The notes under the pieces are model-generated. The model had not been told where the DNA came from. It ran no database searches and saw nothing but the letters and a program-made list of their open reading frames with translations. Positions 33,125-43,200 of a stretch of 64,000 nt of DNA are shown piece after piece. The stretch comes from Chitinophaga sp. CF118. Its GTDB lineage: Bacteria > Bacteroidota > Bacteroidia > Chitinophagales > Chitinophagaceae. Position 1 is the first letter of the stretch; every line of letters begins with the position of its first letter. The position numbers and the translations under genes are program-made. Location of the stretch: the NCBI RefSeq assembly GCF_900112615.1, contig NZ_FOMK01000013.1, forward strand, positions 62,001 to 126,000. The letters are read 5' to 3'.

Positions 33125-36100
33125 ATGATATTACCTCTACATGGTAATCAATTGCCTGTGCCGTTAAAAGGAATAATTACTGTTGCCATCCTATTACTTT
33201 TATCTACACATTTGTTTGCGGCTGAAAAGAAGAATGTACGCGATTCATTACCAGCTAATAGTGCACAGGGAAAGGTGACCGATGCGGATGAGAAAGTGCC
33301 GCTTCCTAATGTTTCTGTAGAAAATTTATCTACCCACAAAGGAACTGTGACCAGCATTACAGGCACCTTTATTCTGTCTGCCCGCCAGGGCGACAGTCTC
33401 CGCTTCACTTACCTGGGTAAAAAGCCAAGGGTGGTGCTTTTCAGCGGACAGTCTACATTAAACGTAGTGTTAAGCAGAACGGAAGGCGTATTGTCCGAAG
33501 TGATCGTTACCGGTTACCAGAATGTAGACAAACAGAAGTTTGCCGGTGCTGCCGTATCTCTGAAAGCTGCTGATGTGAAACTGGAAGGGGTGGCAGATGT
33601 AAGCCGTATGCTGGAAGGCCGGGCTGCAGGGGTATCTATTCAGAATGTATCCGGTACATTCGGTACTGCTCCCAAGGTGCGTATACGTGGGGCTTCTTCT
33701 ATTAATGGAGATAATAAACCATTATGGGTGGTAGATGGGGTAGTGCTGGAAGAAGTAGCTAATATCTCTAATGATCAGTTATCCAGTGGCGATCCTACTA
33801 CTTTACTGGGATCAGCGGTAGCAGGATTGAATCCTAATGATATAGAAGGTTTCGATATCCTGAAAGATGCGGCTGCTACAGCGCTCTATGGTGCCCGTGC
33901 GATGAATGGGGTGATCGTGATTACCACAAAAAAGGGAAAGGCCGGTAAACCGGTTATTACTTATAGTAGTAGTTTTACTACACAGTTAAAACCTGATTAT
34001 GGAGGTTTTAATATTATGAACTCTGCCAAACAGATGTCTGTATTGGGAGAACTGGAACGTAAAGGTACCCTTACACCCGATATCCTTTCCAAAGCAGATA
34101 ATGGTGTGATGGGAAAGATGTTTGAAAACCTGATACCAGATGAAAATGGTAACTACCCGCTAAAGAATACTCCTGAAGATAAGAAGGCTTTCCTGATGCG
34201 TTACGGAAAGGCAAATACCGACTGGTTCGGGTTGCTGTTCAGAAATAACTTCATGCAGGAACATTCTCTGAGCATCTCTTCCGGTACTGATAAGTCACAG
34301 TCTTATTTCTCTACCAGTTATTATGGCGATAATGGCTGGACGATTGCCGATAAAGTAAAACGTTATACGCTCAACTTCCGGAATAATTATAAGTTCTCTG
34401 AAAATGTAACGGCCGGATTCTCTACCATCGCTTCTGTTCGTCAGCAGAGAGCTCCCGGTGCATTAACACGTAACAGCAACCCGGTAGAGGGTGCATATGA
34501 CCGTGATTTCGATATCAATCCTTTCAGTTATGCACTGAATACCAGCCGTACTATTACTCCATATGATGAGAATGGTAACCTGGAATATTTCAGACGCAAT
34601 TTCAACGGGTTCAACATCATTAATGAACTGCAGAATAACTATATCAACCTGAATGTAATGGATATCCGTTTGCAGGGAGATTTCGGCTGGAAGATAGCAC
34701 CACATTTACGTTATGATTTCGTTGGTGCATTACGTTATGTGAAGTCTTCCCGTGAGCACCAGATCACCGAACATTCAAATATGGCTAATGCCTACCGGGC
34801 GGCAGATAATGCTACCATTGCGGCGAACAATAAATTCCTGTATACAGATCCTGACAACCCGGATGCCCTGCCACAGATTGTACTGCCTTACGGTGGTTTC
34901 TATAACCGTACGGAAGATCAACTGATGAACTACGACTTCCGTAATACCCTGCGTTATGATCTTACCCTTGGTGGTAATCATAATCTGAACTTCCTGGGAG
35001 GACAACAAGTGAAATATGCGGACAGGCAAAATGCATCCAACACAGGATATGGTTACCAGTATAATAATGGTGGTGTACCCTATGTGGATTACCGCATCCT
35101 GAAACAAACCATCGAAGGTAATTTCCCCTATTATGGTATGAGCAGGGACTACGACAGGTTTGTGGCTTTCTTTGGTACTGCAGATTACTCCTTCGGAGAT
35201 AAATATAATCTGAGTGCCAATGCCCGATATGATGGCTCCAACCGCTTAGGCTCTTCTGCTAATGCCCGCTGGCTGCCTACCTGGAGTGTTGCCGGCAGAT
35301 GGAACCTGGACCGGGAATCTTTCATGCAACCTGTGACCTGGGTAGATTACCTGTCGCTGCGTGCCAGCTACGGATTAACCGCCAGTATGGGACCAGCTAC
35401 CAATTCCAATATTGTATACCAGTCAATCAATACCAACCGCGCGCACCTGAGCGAAGTGGAATCAGTGATCAAATTATCACACCTGCAAAACAAAGAGCTG
35501 ACCTGGGAAAAACTGTATACTACCAACGTGGGGCTGGAAGGCGGTATCCTGGACAGGCGCCTGAATTTCACACTCGATCTGTACAAACGTAAAAGCTTTG
35601 ACCTTATCAGTGTAATCAAAACTTCCGGTATCGGTGGAGAAACCTTTAAGTCTGCCAACTACGCAGATATGGATTCCAAAGGGATAGAAATTATGCTGGG
35701 CGGTGAAGTGATCCGTCGTAAAGACTGGGGCTGGAGAACGAATCTAACCTTCGGATATAATAAGAACAAAATCACCAATGCGAAGAATGCTCCACTGATC
35801 TTCGACATGGTATCTGCAGAAGGTGGAAATATACAAGGATACCCTGTACGCAGCTTGTTCTCTATACAATACAAAGGATTGGACCCTCGCACCGGCGTAC
35901 CCTCCTTTGTTACTGCCGATGGTACTACGGGCACCAATGTATACCTGCAGTCAGATTCCATCGCCTACCTGAAATATGAAGGTCCGGTAGATCCGCCAAT
36001 AACAGGTGGTTTCTCCAATACCTTCCGTTACAAAGCATTTTCATTGAACGTATTTGTTACCTACCAGTGGGGTAATAAAATCAGATTATATCCTGCATTC

Positions 36101-36505
36101 AAAACTTCTTATTCAGACCTGGATGCTATGCCTAATGAATTTTATGATCGCTGGGTAATGCCTCATGACGAAGGCACTACAACTGTACCATCTCTTGTTG
36201 ATGCATTCGAAAAAACAGTGATCAATGGTTCTTATCCTTATAATAACTACAACTATTCTACAGAGAGAGTGGCTAAAGGAGATTTTATCCGCTTAAAAAC
36301 GGTGTCCCTTTCTTACCTGCTACCAGAACGCCTGGTGAAGAGTTCAGGATTTAAAAGCCTGATGATTACCGGGGCAGCTACAAACCTGTGGCTCATTTAT
36401 TCTGATGATAAATTAAGAGGACAGGATCCGGAATTCTTCAATACCGGCGGGGTAGCACAACCTATCCAGAAGCAAGTTACAGTATCGCTTAAAGTAGGCA
36501 TTTAA
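33125..36505 (+). CDS. SusC/RagA-family TonB-dependent outer-membrane transporter (third pair, large operon)
   Basis: 1126 residues. Signal peptide about 1-33 (H-L-F-A-A). A regulatory-like domain covers about 45-120 (A-Q-G-K-V-T-D-A, V-S-V-E-N-L, G-T-F-I-L-S). The TonB-box-like segment and plug begin at V-I-V-T-G-Y-Q-N-V, with L-E-G-R-A-A-G-V-S-I-Q-N-V, V-R-I-R-G-A-S-S-I-N-G, L-W-V-V-D-G-V-V-L and I-L-K-D-A-A-A-T-A-L-Y-G-A-R-A-M-N-G-V-I-V. The barrel ends with V-S-L-K-V-G-I. It opens a ten-gene run and is followed after 11 bp by SusD. Given the downstream metallohydrolase and T9SS genes, the substrate may be peptide or glycoprotein rather than a simple glycan (inference). Confidence 0.95.
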   Translation: MILPLHGNQLPVPLKGIITVAILLLLSTHLFAAEKKNVRDSLPANSAQGKVTDADEKVPLPNVSVENLSTHKGTVTSITGTFILSARQGDSLRFTYLGKKPRVVLFSGQSTLNVVLSRTEGVLSEVIVTGYQNVDKQKFAGAAVSLKAADVKLEGVADVSRMLEGRAAGVSIQNVSGTFGTAPKVRIRGASSINGDNKPLWVVDGVVLEEVANISNDQLSSGDPTTLLGSAVAGLNPNDIEGFDILKDAAATALYGARAMNGVIVITTKKGKAGKPVITYSSSFTTQLKPDYGGFNIMNSAKQMSVLGELERKGTLTPDILSKADNGVMGKMFENLIPDENGNYPLKNTPEDKKAFLMRYGKANTDWFGLLFRNNFMQEHSLSISSGTDKSQSYFSTSYYGDNGWTIADKVKRYTLNFRNNYKFSENVTAGFSTIASVRQQRAPGALTRNSNPVEGAYDRDFDINPFSYALNTSRTITPYDENGNLEYFRRNFNGFNIINELQNNYINLNVMDIRLQGDFGWKIAPHLRYDFVGALRYVKSSREHQITEHSNMANAYRAADNATIAANNKFLYTDPDNPDALPQIVLPYGGFYNRTEDQLMNYDFRNTLRYDLTLGGNHNLNFLGGQQVKYADRQNASNTGYGYQYNNGGVPYVDYRILKQTIEGNFPYYGMSRDYDRFVAFFGTADYSFGDKYNLSANARYDGSNRLGSSANARWLPTWSVAGRWNLDRESFMQPVTWVDYLSLRASYGLTASMGPATNSNIVYQSINTNRAHLSEVESVIKLSHLQNKELTWEKLYTTNVGLEGGILDRRLNFTLDLYKRKSFDLISVIKTSGIGGETFKSANYADMDSKGIEIMLGGEVIRRKDWGWRTNLTFGYNKNKITNAKNAPLIFDMVSAEGGNIQGYPVRSLFSIQYKGLDPRTGVPSFVTADGTTGTNVYLQSDSIAYLKYEGPVDPPITGGFSNTFRYKAFSLNVFVTYQWGNKIRLYPAFKTSYSDLDAMPNEFYDRWVMPHDEGTTTVPSLVDAFEKTVINGSYPYNNYNYSTERVAKGDFIRLKTVSLSYLLPERLVKSSGFKSLMITGAATNLWLIYSDDKLRGQDPEFFNTGGVAQPIQKQVTVSLKVGI

Positions 36506-36516
36506 AAAAGATAAGT

Positions 36517-37965
36517 ATGCAAAGAACAGCACTATATATCCTGTTAATAATAACCCTGGGGTTTGCAGGTTGTAAGAAATACCTGGAAAAAGCTCCCGAT
36601 AGTACCTGGACACAGCTGGATACACCTGAAAAGATAAGTCAGTTATTAGGTACTGCTTATCCGCAGGGCAATTACATGACCTTCTGTGAAGCTATTTCCG
36701 ATAATGTTGAAGATAAAGGAAAAGGAGAAGACCAGCGGGTAAACAGGGATCCTTTCTTTTTTAATGATGTACAAGCTAATGAAGAAGATAGTCCGGAGCA
36801 ATACTGGCGTGCCTGTTATACTGCGATTGCAGTGGCTAACAATGCACTGAAGGCATGTGAGAGCGCTATTGACAGCGCTGCCTACAGCCGGCAGAAAGGA
36901 GAGGCACTCGTAGCAAGAGCCTATGCACATTTTATGCTGGTTAATTTCTTCTCTAAATCTTATGATTCAACTACCGCTGCTACAGATCCCGGTATTCCTT
37001 ACGTAACAGAACCGGAAGATGTAGTGATGAAACAATACGAAAGGAAAACAGTGGCGTATGTGTATGAACAGATTGAGAAAGATCTGCTGGCAGGTTTACC
37101 ACTGATCCGTGATGACAAGTATAAAGTACCACGTTATCATTTTAATCCGGCTGCTGCGTATGCTTTTGCCACCCGGTTTTATCTGTTCAAAAAGCATTAC
37201 GCTAAAGTGGTTGCGTATGCTGCGATGGTATTCCCTGCTAATAATCTGGCAGATAATATGCGTCCCTGGAATACAGAATATATGCGGATGACACCCGCGG
37301 CATTATGGAATATCTACTCTAATTCTTCTGAAAAAGCCAACCTCCTGCTGGTAGAAACACCTTCTACATTTGGCCGCTATCTGGCTACTTATCGCTTTGG
37401 TATGACGTACGCGATATACAGGGATGTACTGTATGAAAATGCTACAGGTGGAAGCTGGGCATATCCTGTATATAGTTATGGTGAACAGAATTATTTCGTG
37501 CCTAAAATAACAGAGTACTTCGTAAAATCTTCTGTGAATGCTTCTATCGGTACTGCCTATGTAATGGTTCCTTTATTTACTACGGAAGAAGTATTGTTCA
37601 ACAGGGCAGAGGCTAATACTTACCTGAACAAAACAACGGAAGTATTGCAGGATCTGAATCTGTATGCCAGTAAACGTATTGCTAACTATGATGCAACTAC
37701 GAACCTGCTCACCTTATCTGGTATTAAAGCCTACAACGGTATCGCAGATACAAAGAAGACGTTGGTAAAAACTATCCTGGATTTTAAAAGAGCCGAATAC
37801 ATACAGGAAGGGATGCGCTGGTTTGATATGATGCGTTATAAAATGCCGGTTACGCATGTTACGAGTAAGGGAGAAACTATTACACTTGGTGCAGATGATC
37901 CACGCAGGGTATTCCAGATACCGGCATCCACCAAAACTTCAGGGCTTGAACTGAACCCCAGATAA
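36517..37965 (+). CDS. SusD/RagB-family lipoprotein (third pair)
   Basis: 482 residues with lipoprotein signal G-F-A-G-C (Cys19) followed by K-K-Y-L-E-K-A-P-D. SusD elements include A-I-A-V-A-N-N-A-L-K-A-C, A-R-A-Y-A-H-F-M-L-V-N-F-F, F-Y-L-F-K-K-H-Y-A, L-F-T-T-E-E-V-L-F-N-R-A-E-A-N and I-L-D-F-K-R-A-E-Y-I-Q-E-G-M-R-W-F-D-M-M-R. It is the ligand-capturing partner of the SusC 11 bp upstream. This subgroup (RagB-like with Y-I-Q-E-G-M-R-W-F-D) is found next to metallohydrolase lipoproteins in other Bacteroidota (family knowledge). Confidence 0.93.
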   Translation: MQRTALYILLIITLGFAGCKKYLEKAPDSTWTQLDTPEKISQLLGTAYPQGNYMTFCEAISDNVEDKGKGEDQRVNRDPFFFNDVQANEEDSPEQYWRACYTAIAVANNALKACESAIDSAAYSRQKGEALVARAYAHFMLVNFFSKSYDSTTAATDPGIPYVTEPEDVVMKQYERKTVAYVYEQIEKDLLAGLPLIRDDKYKVPRYHFNPAAAYAFATRFYLFKKHYAKVVAYAAMVFPANNLADNMRPWNTEYMRMTPAALWNIYSNSSEKANLLLVETPSTFGRYLATYRFGMTYAIYRDVLYENATGGSWAYPVYSYGEQNYFVPKITEYFVKSSVNASIGTAYVMVPLFTTEEVLFNRAEANTYLNKTTEVLQDLNLYASKRIANYDATTNLLTLSGIKAYNGIADTKKTLVKTILDFKRAEYIQEGMRWFDMMRYKMPVTHVTSKGETITLGADDPRRVFQIPASTKTSGLELNPR

Positions 37966-37988
37966 CCGAATTAAAACATGCATACTAT

Positions 37989-38897
37989 ATGAAAATTATA
38001 AAGACATTCTTTTTCATTTTAACAGTTGTTACGCTTGGGGCCTGCTCCAAAAAGGACGACCTGAGTGATATAGGGGATATCCCCGGCCTGGGAGGTGATA
38101 CCTGGGTGCCCACAGCACTGGATCAGTGGTTACTGACGTCGTTTGTAGATACTTACAATATTGAGGTGAAATATAAATGGGATCAGTTTGAATTTGAACT
38201 GGATAAAACCCTGGTACCGCCGGATGAAGCGATGGTGAAACCTGCATTGGAAGCCATCAAAAAAGTATGGATCGATACCTATGTAGCCGAAGCTGGAGAT
38301 TTGTTTTTCCGCCGGTATAGTCCCAAGTTCTTAATTCTCTGTGGTAGTGCCAGTTGGAATGTAGACAATGGAACAGTTACATTGGGAACAGCAGAAGGCG
38401 GACGTAAAGTAGTGTTGTATTCTATCAACGATTTCCGTACAAAAGGGATGCCGGGATATAAGCCTTCTGATTCATCAGTGATCAAACAGATCTTCCATGT
38501 AATAGAGCACGAATTCGGGCATATCCTTCATCAGACTATCCTGTATCCTCCTGCATTCAAACAGATCTCTACCGGTCATTACACGGCCAACTGGAATAAT
38601 ATCTCAGATGCAGAAGCGCTGAGTACAGGTTTCATTTCTCCGTATGCTATGTCCGGTTACGATGATGATTTTGTAGAAACAGTTTCTCTTATGCTCATCA
38701 ACGGACGATCCACATTTGATGAAATGGTGAACAGCATTCCAGAGGGAACAGTGAACGGTGTTACAAAGGAAGCTGCTACAGCAGCCTTGCGACAAAAAGA
38801 AGCAATGGTAGTAGGATACTTTAAATCCGCATGGAATATTGATTTCTATAGCCTGCAAACAAAAAAACGCAAAGCTGTTGAGCAGCTCCTGTACTAG
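37989..38897 (+). CDS. Substrate import-associated zinc metallohydrolase lipoprotein
   Basis: 302 residues. Lipoprotein signal with L-G-A-C (Cys19), then S-K-K-D-D-L, an acidic run typical of surface-exported lipoproteins in this phylum. The zinc site is V-I-E-H-E-F-G-H-I-L-H-Q with His174, Glu175 and His178. A downstream acidic segment, Y-D-D-D-F-V-E-T-V, probably supplies the third ligand. The layout agrees with the HExxH lipoprotein family encoded beside SusC/SusD (TIGR04549-type). It presumably cleaves a proteinaceous substrate at the cell surface before import by the adjacent transporter; the substrate is unknown. Gap to SusD is 23 bp. Confidence 0.85.
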   Translation: MKIIKTFFFILTVVTLGACSKKDDLSDIGDIPGLGGDTWVPTALDQWLLTSFVDTYNIEVKYKWDQFEFELDKTLVPPDEAMVKPALEAIKKVWIDTYVAEAGDLFFRRYSPKFLILCGSASWNVDNGTVTLGTAEGGRKVVLYSINDFRTKGMPGYKPSDSSVIKQIFHVIEHEFGHILHQTILYPPAFKQISTGHYTANWNNISDAEALSTGFISPYAMSGYDDDFVETVSLMLINGRSTFDEMVNSIPEGTVNGVTKEAATAALRQKEAMVVGYFKSAWNIDFYSLQTKKRKAVEQLLY

Positions 38898-38923
38898 GTT
38901 TAACTAATTCTACAATTACAATT

Positions 38924-40222
38924 ATGCGCAAACAGCTACTATTTATATTCTTTACTATCACCGTACTGGCTGCCTGTAAAAAATCGGATGATAATTTATT
39001 TGGCAACTCTCCTGATGCACGACTGAATGATACTTTACAGAAGTACCAGGAGCTGTTGGCAGGGGCAGAGCATGGCTGGAAGGGACTGGTTATTCCGCAT
39101 GGGCTGGACCACGGAACGTTCTCCTTTTATTTCAAATTCAACGATTCTAACAGGGTACAGATGTTTGCTGATTTCGACAGCACTTCTTCCGTTACCATGA
39201 AAGAGAGCAGTTATCGTTTAAAGGCGCTGCAACAACCCTGTCTTTTATTTGATACTTATTCCTACATCCACATTCTAAGTGATCCTGATGCGGCTGTAAA
39301 TGGTGGTATCTATGGAGAAGGATTGTATTCTGATTTCGAATTTTCACTGGATGGTATTTCTGGTGATACAATCAAACTCACCGGCCGCTATAACAATAGC
39401 AAAGCCATGATCATCAAAGCAACTGCCGAAGAAGAAGCTGCTCACTATGGTAAAAAAACAAACAGGCTGATAGAACATATCTATGACTATCGCACCTATT
39501 TCAAAAAATTTACTTCCGGTGGGAAAGACTATGATATCGCATTGAATTTTACTACCCGTAGTGCAACGTTCAGCTGGAAAGATGAGGATGGTACCGTACA
39601 TACACAGATCACAGGATTCTATTACACACCTGATGGTGTTGGTTTTTATCCGGCTGTAGATGGCGCCATCAGTTCATTTAATAACATTACCTGGAGTGCG
39701 GAAAATACTACACTCAGTTTTACGGCGAATGGTACGGCTGGTACTATCGTAGGAACTTCCAAACCAATAGTAATAGATAAAGATGCGCCTAAAAGATGGT
39801 ACCAGAAAGTGGTGGCAGCAGAAAGCTACTGGACCAGCTACACCGGTTTCCATAAGGATGGAGTAGATGATGTATATAATATCAAGGGATTACCAAATTT
39901 TTATCTGCTGCTTTTTTATCCAAAGTTCGGTACCAGTTCAGGGATTAATTATGACCTGCTGTCCTATGTAACGGCTACGGCTACTGAAACTGCTATAGAA
40001 TATGGTACTGCTTTTACTGCACCAGGCTTTAAGACAGATGGCAGAGTGACCTTCCCTTATTTTGGTGACCTGGGTACATACCCTGAAGAAGACTCCGCTA
40101 TTGTAAATACACTGGTACAAATGTCTGATCCCGATGGCTACTACCTGGTACAGACCGGCACTTATTCTTACGATATGGTAAGTGTAAAAGATAGCAAAAC
40201 GTGGATCTCCTGGTATTATTAA
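38924..40222 (+). CDS. DUF4302-like lipoprotein
   Basis: 432 residues. Lipoprotein signal L-A-A-C (Cys18), then K-K-S-D-D-N, another surface-export-like acidic stretch. The body is beta-rich: L-A-G-A-E-H-G-W-K-G-L-V-I-P near residue 45, F-S-F-Y-F-K-F, A-D-F-D-S-T-S, then S-Y-R-L-K-A-L-Q-Q-P-C-L-L-F-D-T-Y-S-Y-I-H-I-L-S-D-P near 100. This is the pattern of DUF4302 proteins that accompany SusC, SusD and the zinc metallohydrolase lipoprotein in Bacteroidota operons. The function is unknown; co-occurrence suggests a substrate-binding part of the surface complex. Gap to the metallohydrolase gene is 26 bp. Confidence 0.75.
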   Translation: MRKQLLFIFFTITVLAACKKSDDNLFGNSPDARLNDTLQKYQELLAGAEHGWKGLVIPHGLDHGTFSFYFKFNDSNRVQMFADFDSTSSVTMKESSYRLKALQQPCLLFDTYSYIHILSDPDAAVNGGIYGEGLYSDFEFSLDGISGDTIKLTGRYNNSKAMIIKATAEEEAAHYGKKTNRLIEHIYDYRTYFKKFTSGGKDYDIALNFTTRSATFSWKDEDGTVHTQITGFYYTPDGVGFYPAVDGAISSFNNITWSAENTTLSFTANGTAGTIVGTSKPIVIDKDAPKRWYQKVVAAESYWTSYTGFHKDGVDDVYNIKGLPNFYLLLFYPKFGTSSGINYDLLSYVTATATETAIEYGTAFTAPGFKTDGRVTFPYFGDLGTYPEEDSAIVNTLVQMSDPDGYYLVQTGTYSYDMVSVKDSKTWISWYY

Positions 40223-40241
40223 TCAAAAAGAAGTTATTCAT

Positions 40242-43200
40242 ATGAAACGGTATATTACTTATTCCTTTTGCAGAGTAACCTGGCTCATGACAGTATTGCT
40301 GATGAGCATACTGAACGTACATGCCCAGACGAATATCAGTATCGGTTCGGGTACCACCGGTAACGAAATAAGCTGGTATCCCTGCCCTTTGCAGGATTAT
40401 CAGGATGGTGCACGTGCTCAGTACATGTACCGGGCATCTGAGCTGCAGGCTGCCGGTATGGGACCTGGTTTGATCAGTGCCCTTAGTTTTAAGGTGTTGA
40501 ACCTGCGTGGTGTAGGACTGGTAGACAACTTTACAATACGGATAGGTGCCGTTTCTGCTGTTCAACTCAATGAAACTACCTGGGAAACAGTTCCCAACAT
40601 TATATATGGACCGGCACATTATCAGCCGGTGATCGGTGCAAATACCTTCCATTTTGCTACCAGCTTTTTATGGAACGGACAGGATAACATTGTAGTGGAA
40701 GTATGTAATGGAGATGATGATACCAGCAATGAGAATCCGGAAGTGGCTTTTACTTCACTGCTGGACTTTAAGGCTGCACATACTACTGTAGCAAATAGCC
40801 AGGGCAGTCTTTGCGGCACTACCAATACTGACAACAGAGGAGACCTTTATACCCGCACGAATATTGTTTTTGAATGGACTGCTGCTGCCGTTTGTACAGG
40901 TGTACCGGTAGCAGGTACTGCTATTGCAGATGCTTCCGATGTGTGTAAAACATACAAGGCTAATCTTTCACTGACAGGTACAACTGTTGCTTCTGGTTTA
41001 ACTTATCAGTGGCAGTCTTCTCCCGATAATGCTACGTGGACTAATATCAGTGCGGCAACTACTCCCGGTTATACAGCTACGCAAACCATTACTACATGGT
41101 ATCGTTGTGTAGTTACCTGCCCCACAGGCGGATCTTCCAACTCTGGCAGTGTACAGGTAGTTTCTCCATTACCGGTAAGTGGTACCTATACTATTAACAG
41201 CGCAGTGGTCACTGGCGGAACTAACTTCCAGTCGTTCAACGATGCTGTTAACTTTATCGAATGTGGTATCAACGGCCCTGTTGTATTTAATGTGGTAACA
41301 GCAAGTGGCCCATATAATGAGCAAGTGGTGATTCCGGCTATTCCGGGTGCCTCTGCAACAAATACGATTACGTTCAATGGGAATGGTGCGAATGTTCACT
41401 ATCTGTCTACTGTGAGTTCCACCCCTGCTGTGATAGAACTGGATGGAGCTGATTATATTACCATCAATAACCTGGGAGTAACAGCAGAAGGTACTGGCTG
41501 GAATCAATATGGAATTGGTATCCATCTGACAAATGATGCGGATTTCAATACCATCAGTAATTGTACAATCCAGTCTGACCTTTTATCCGGCGATCAGAAT
41601 TATGCCGGTATCGCAATCAATGGTGGTAGTTTTATTACTGCCAGTGATTCAAAATGTGATAACAATACCATCAGCGGTAATACGATTACCGGTGGATATC
41701 ATGGTATCACTTTATATGGAAGTCTGCAACAGGCAGCAAGGGATAATAAGATTATCAATAATACGATTCATGATTTTCATCGTGCAGGTATTATTGCTGA
41801 AGGAACATTTGGTCTGCTAATAGAAAACAATGAGATCAGTCGTCCTGCACGTACAGTGGCATGGGGCTTCAATGGTATTTCACTGAACGGACTTAATACA
41901 AAAGCAATTATTACCCGTAACAGGATCAGTAATCCTTATAGTGCAAATGCAGATAAACTCGACGACTGTTATGGTATCAGCCTTGAAGGTGTAGGAGCAC
42001 TTCCAACACTCGAAAATAAGATTACCAATAACCTCATTTATAATATGAATGCAGGTGGTAATGTAGACGGAATTCATGTATACATCTGCAATAACGCCTG
42101 GTTCTATCATAATACTATTGTTCTGGATGGTGCTACTACAGCTCCTACTTACTTGAGCAAGGGATTGTATATTGATGCTAATTCCGGGGGCATTAATTTT
42201 AATAACAACATTGTAAGTATAACAAGGACAGGTGGAGGAAAGAAATATGCCATTTACCTGGAAAGCCCATCAGGAGATCAGAACATCAATCGTAACGATT
42301 ATTATATTGCTACTTCCGTACAGGAGGCAGCTATAGGTTTTTACGGTGCAGATCAGGTAACATTGCTGCAATGGAAAACAGCAACCAGCCTTGACGCAGC
42401 CACTGTTTCAGTTAATCCTTTATTTACAGATATTACTACGGGCAACTACACGCCACAGAATAATTCACTGAATGATCTGGGTACTAACCAGACTGTGAGT
42501 GTAGATATCACTAGTGCAGCACGTAGTACTACTACGCCGGATTTAGGTGCTTATGAATTCACTCCTCCGGTATGTACATCTCCGCCAATAGCTGGTACTA
42601 CTACGTTATCTGCTAATCCGGTATGTATCAATACACAGGTAGTGCTCGGATTAACAGGTAATTCAATCGGTGTCGGTCAGACTTACCAATGGCAGACCTC
42701 CATTACCCAAACAGGAACTTATGTTGCATTGGGTGATGTACAGAATTCCTCAGATACAGTAATTGTTGCAGCTACTACCTTATGGTACAGGGTTGCGCTC
42801 ACCTGTAGTGGTAACATATCCTATTCTACTCCTATACTTCTAATAGTAAACCCGGCTGTTGTTGGAGGCACCTATACGATTGACAAGGGTGCTCCGGCAA
42901 CGGCTACCAACTTTACCAGTTTCTCCAGTGCTGCTGATGCATTGAGTTGCGGTATCACTGGTCCTGTGGTATTTAATGTAGTAGCTAATTCAGGTCCTTA
43001 CCTGGAACAGCTGATAATTGATACTATCAAAGGAGCTTCTGCTATTAACACTGTTACTTTTAACGGTAATGGTAATACGATTGCATTTGGCTCTGCTAAT
43101 TCACTCGAACGTGCGGTAGTGAAATTAAGACGTGCAGATCATGTAATACTTGACAGTCTTACAATAGATGCTACCGGCGGTACCTATGGATATGGTGTGC

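Noticed and set aside
37989..38897. Possible anthrax-type or clan MA toxin
   Set aside because: The HExxH lipoprotein is better explained by the SusCD-associated metallohydrolase family given the neighbouring SusC, SusD and DUF4302-like genes.
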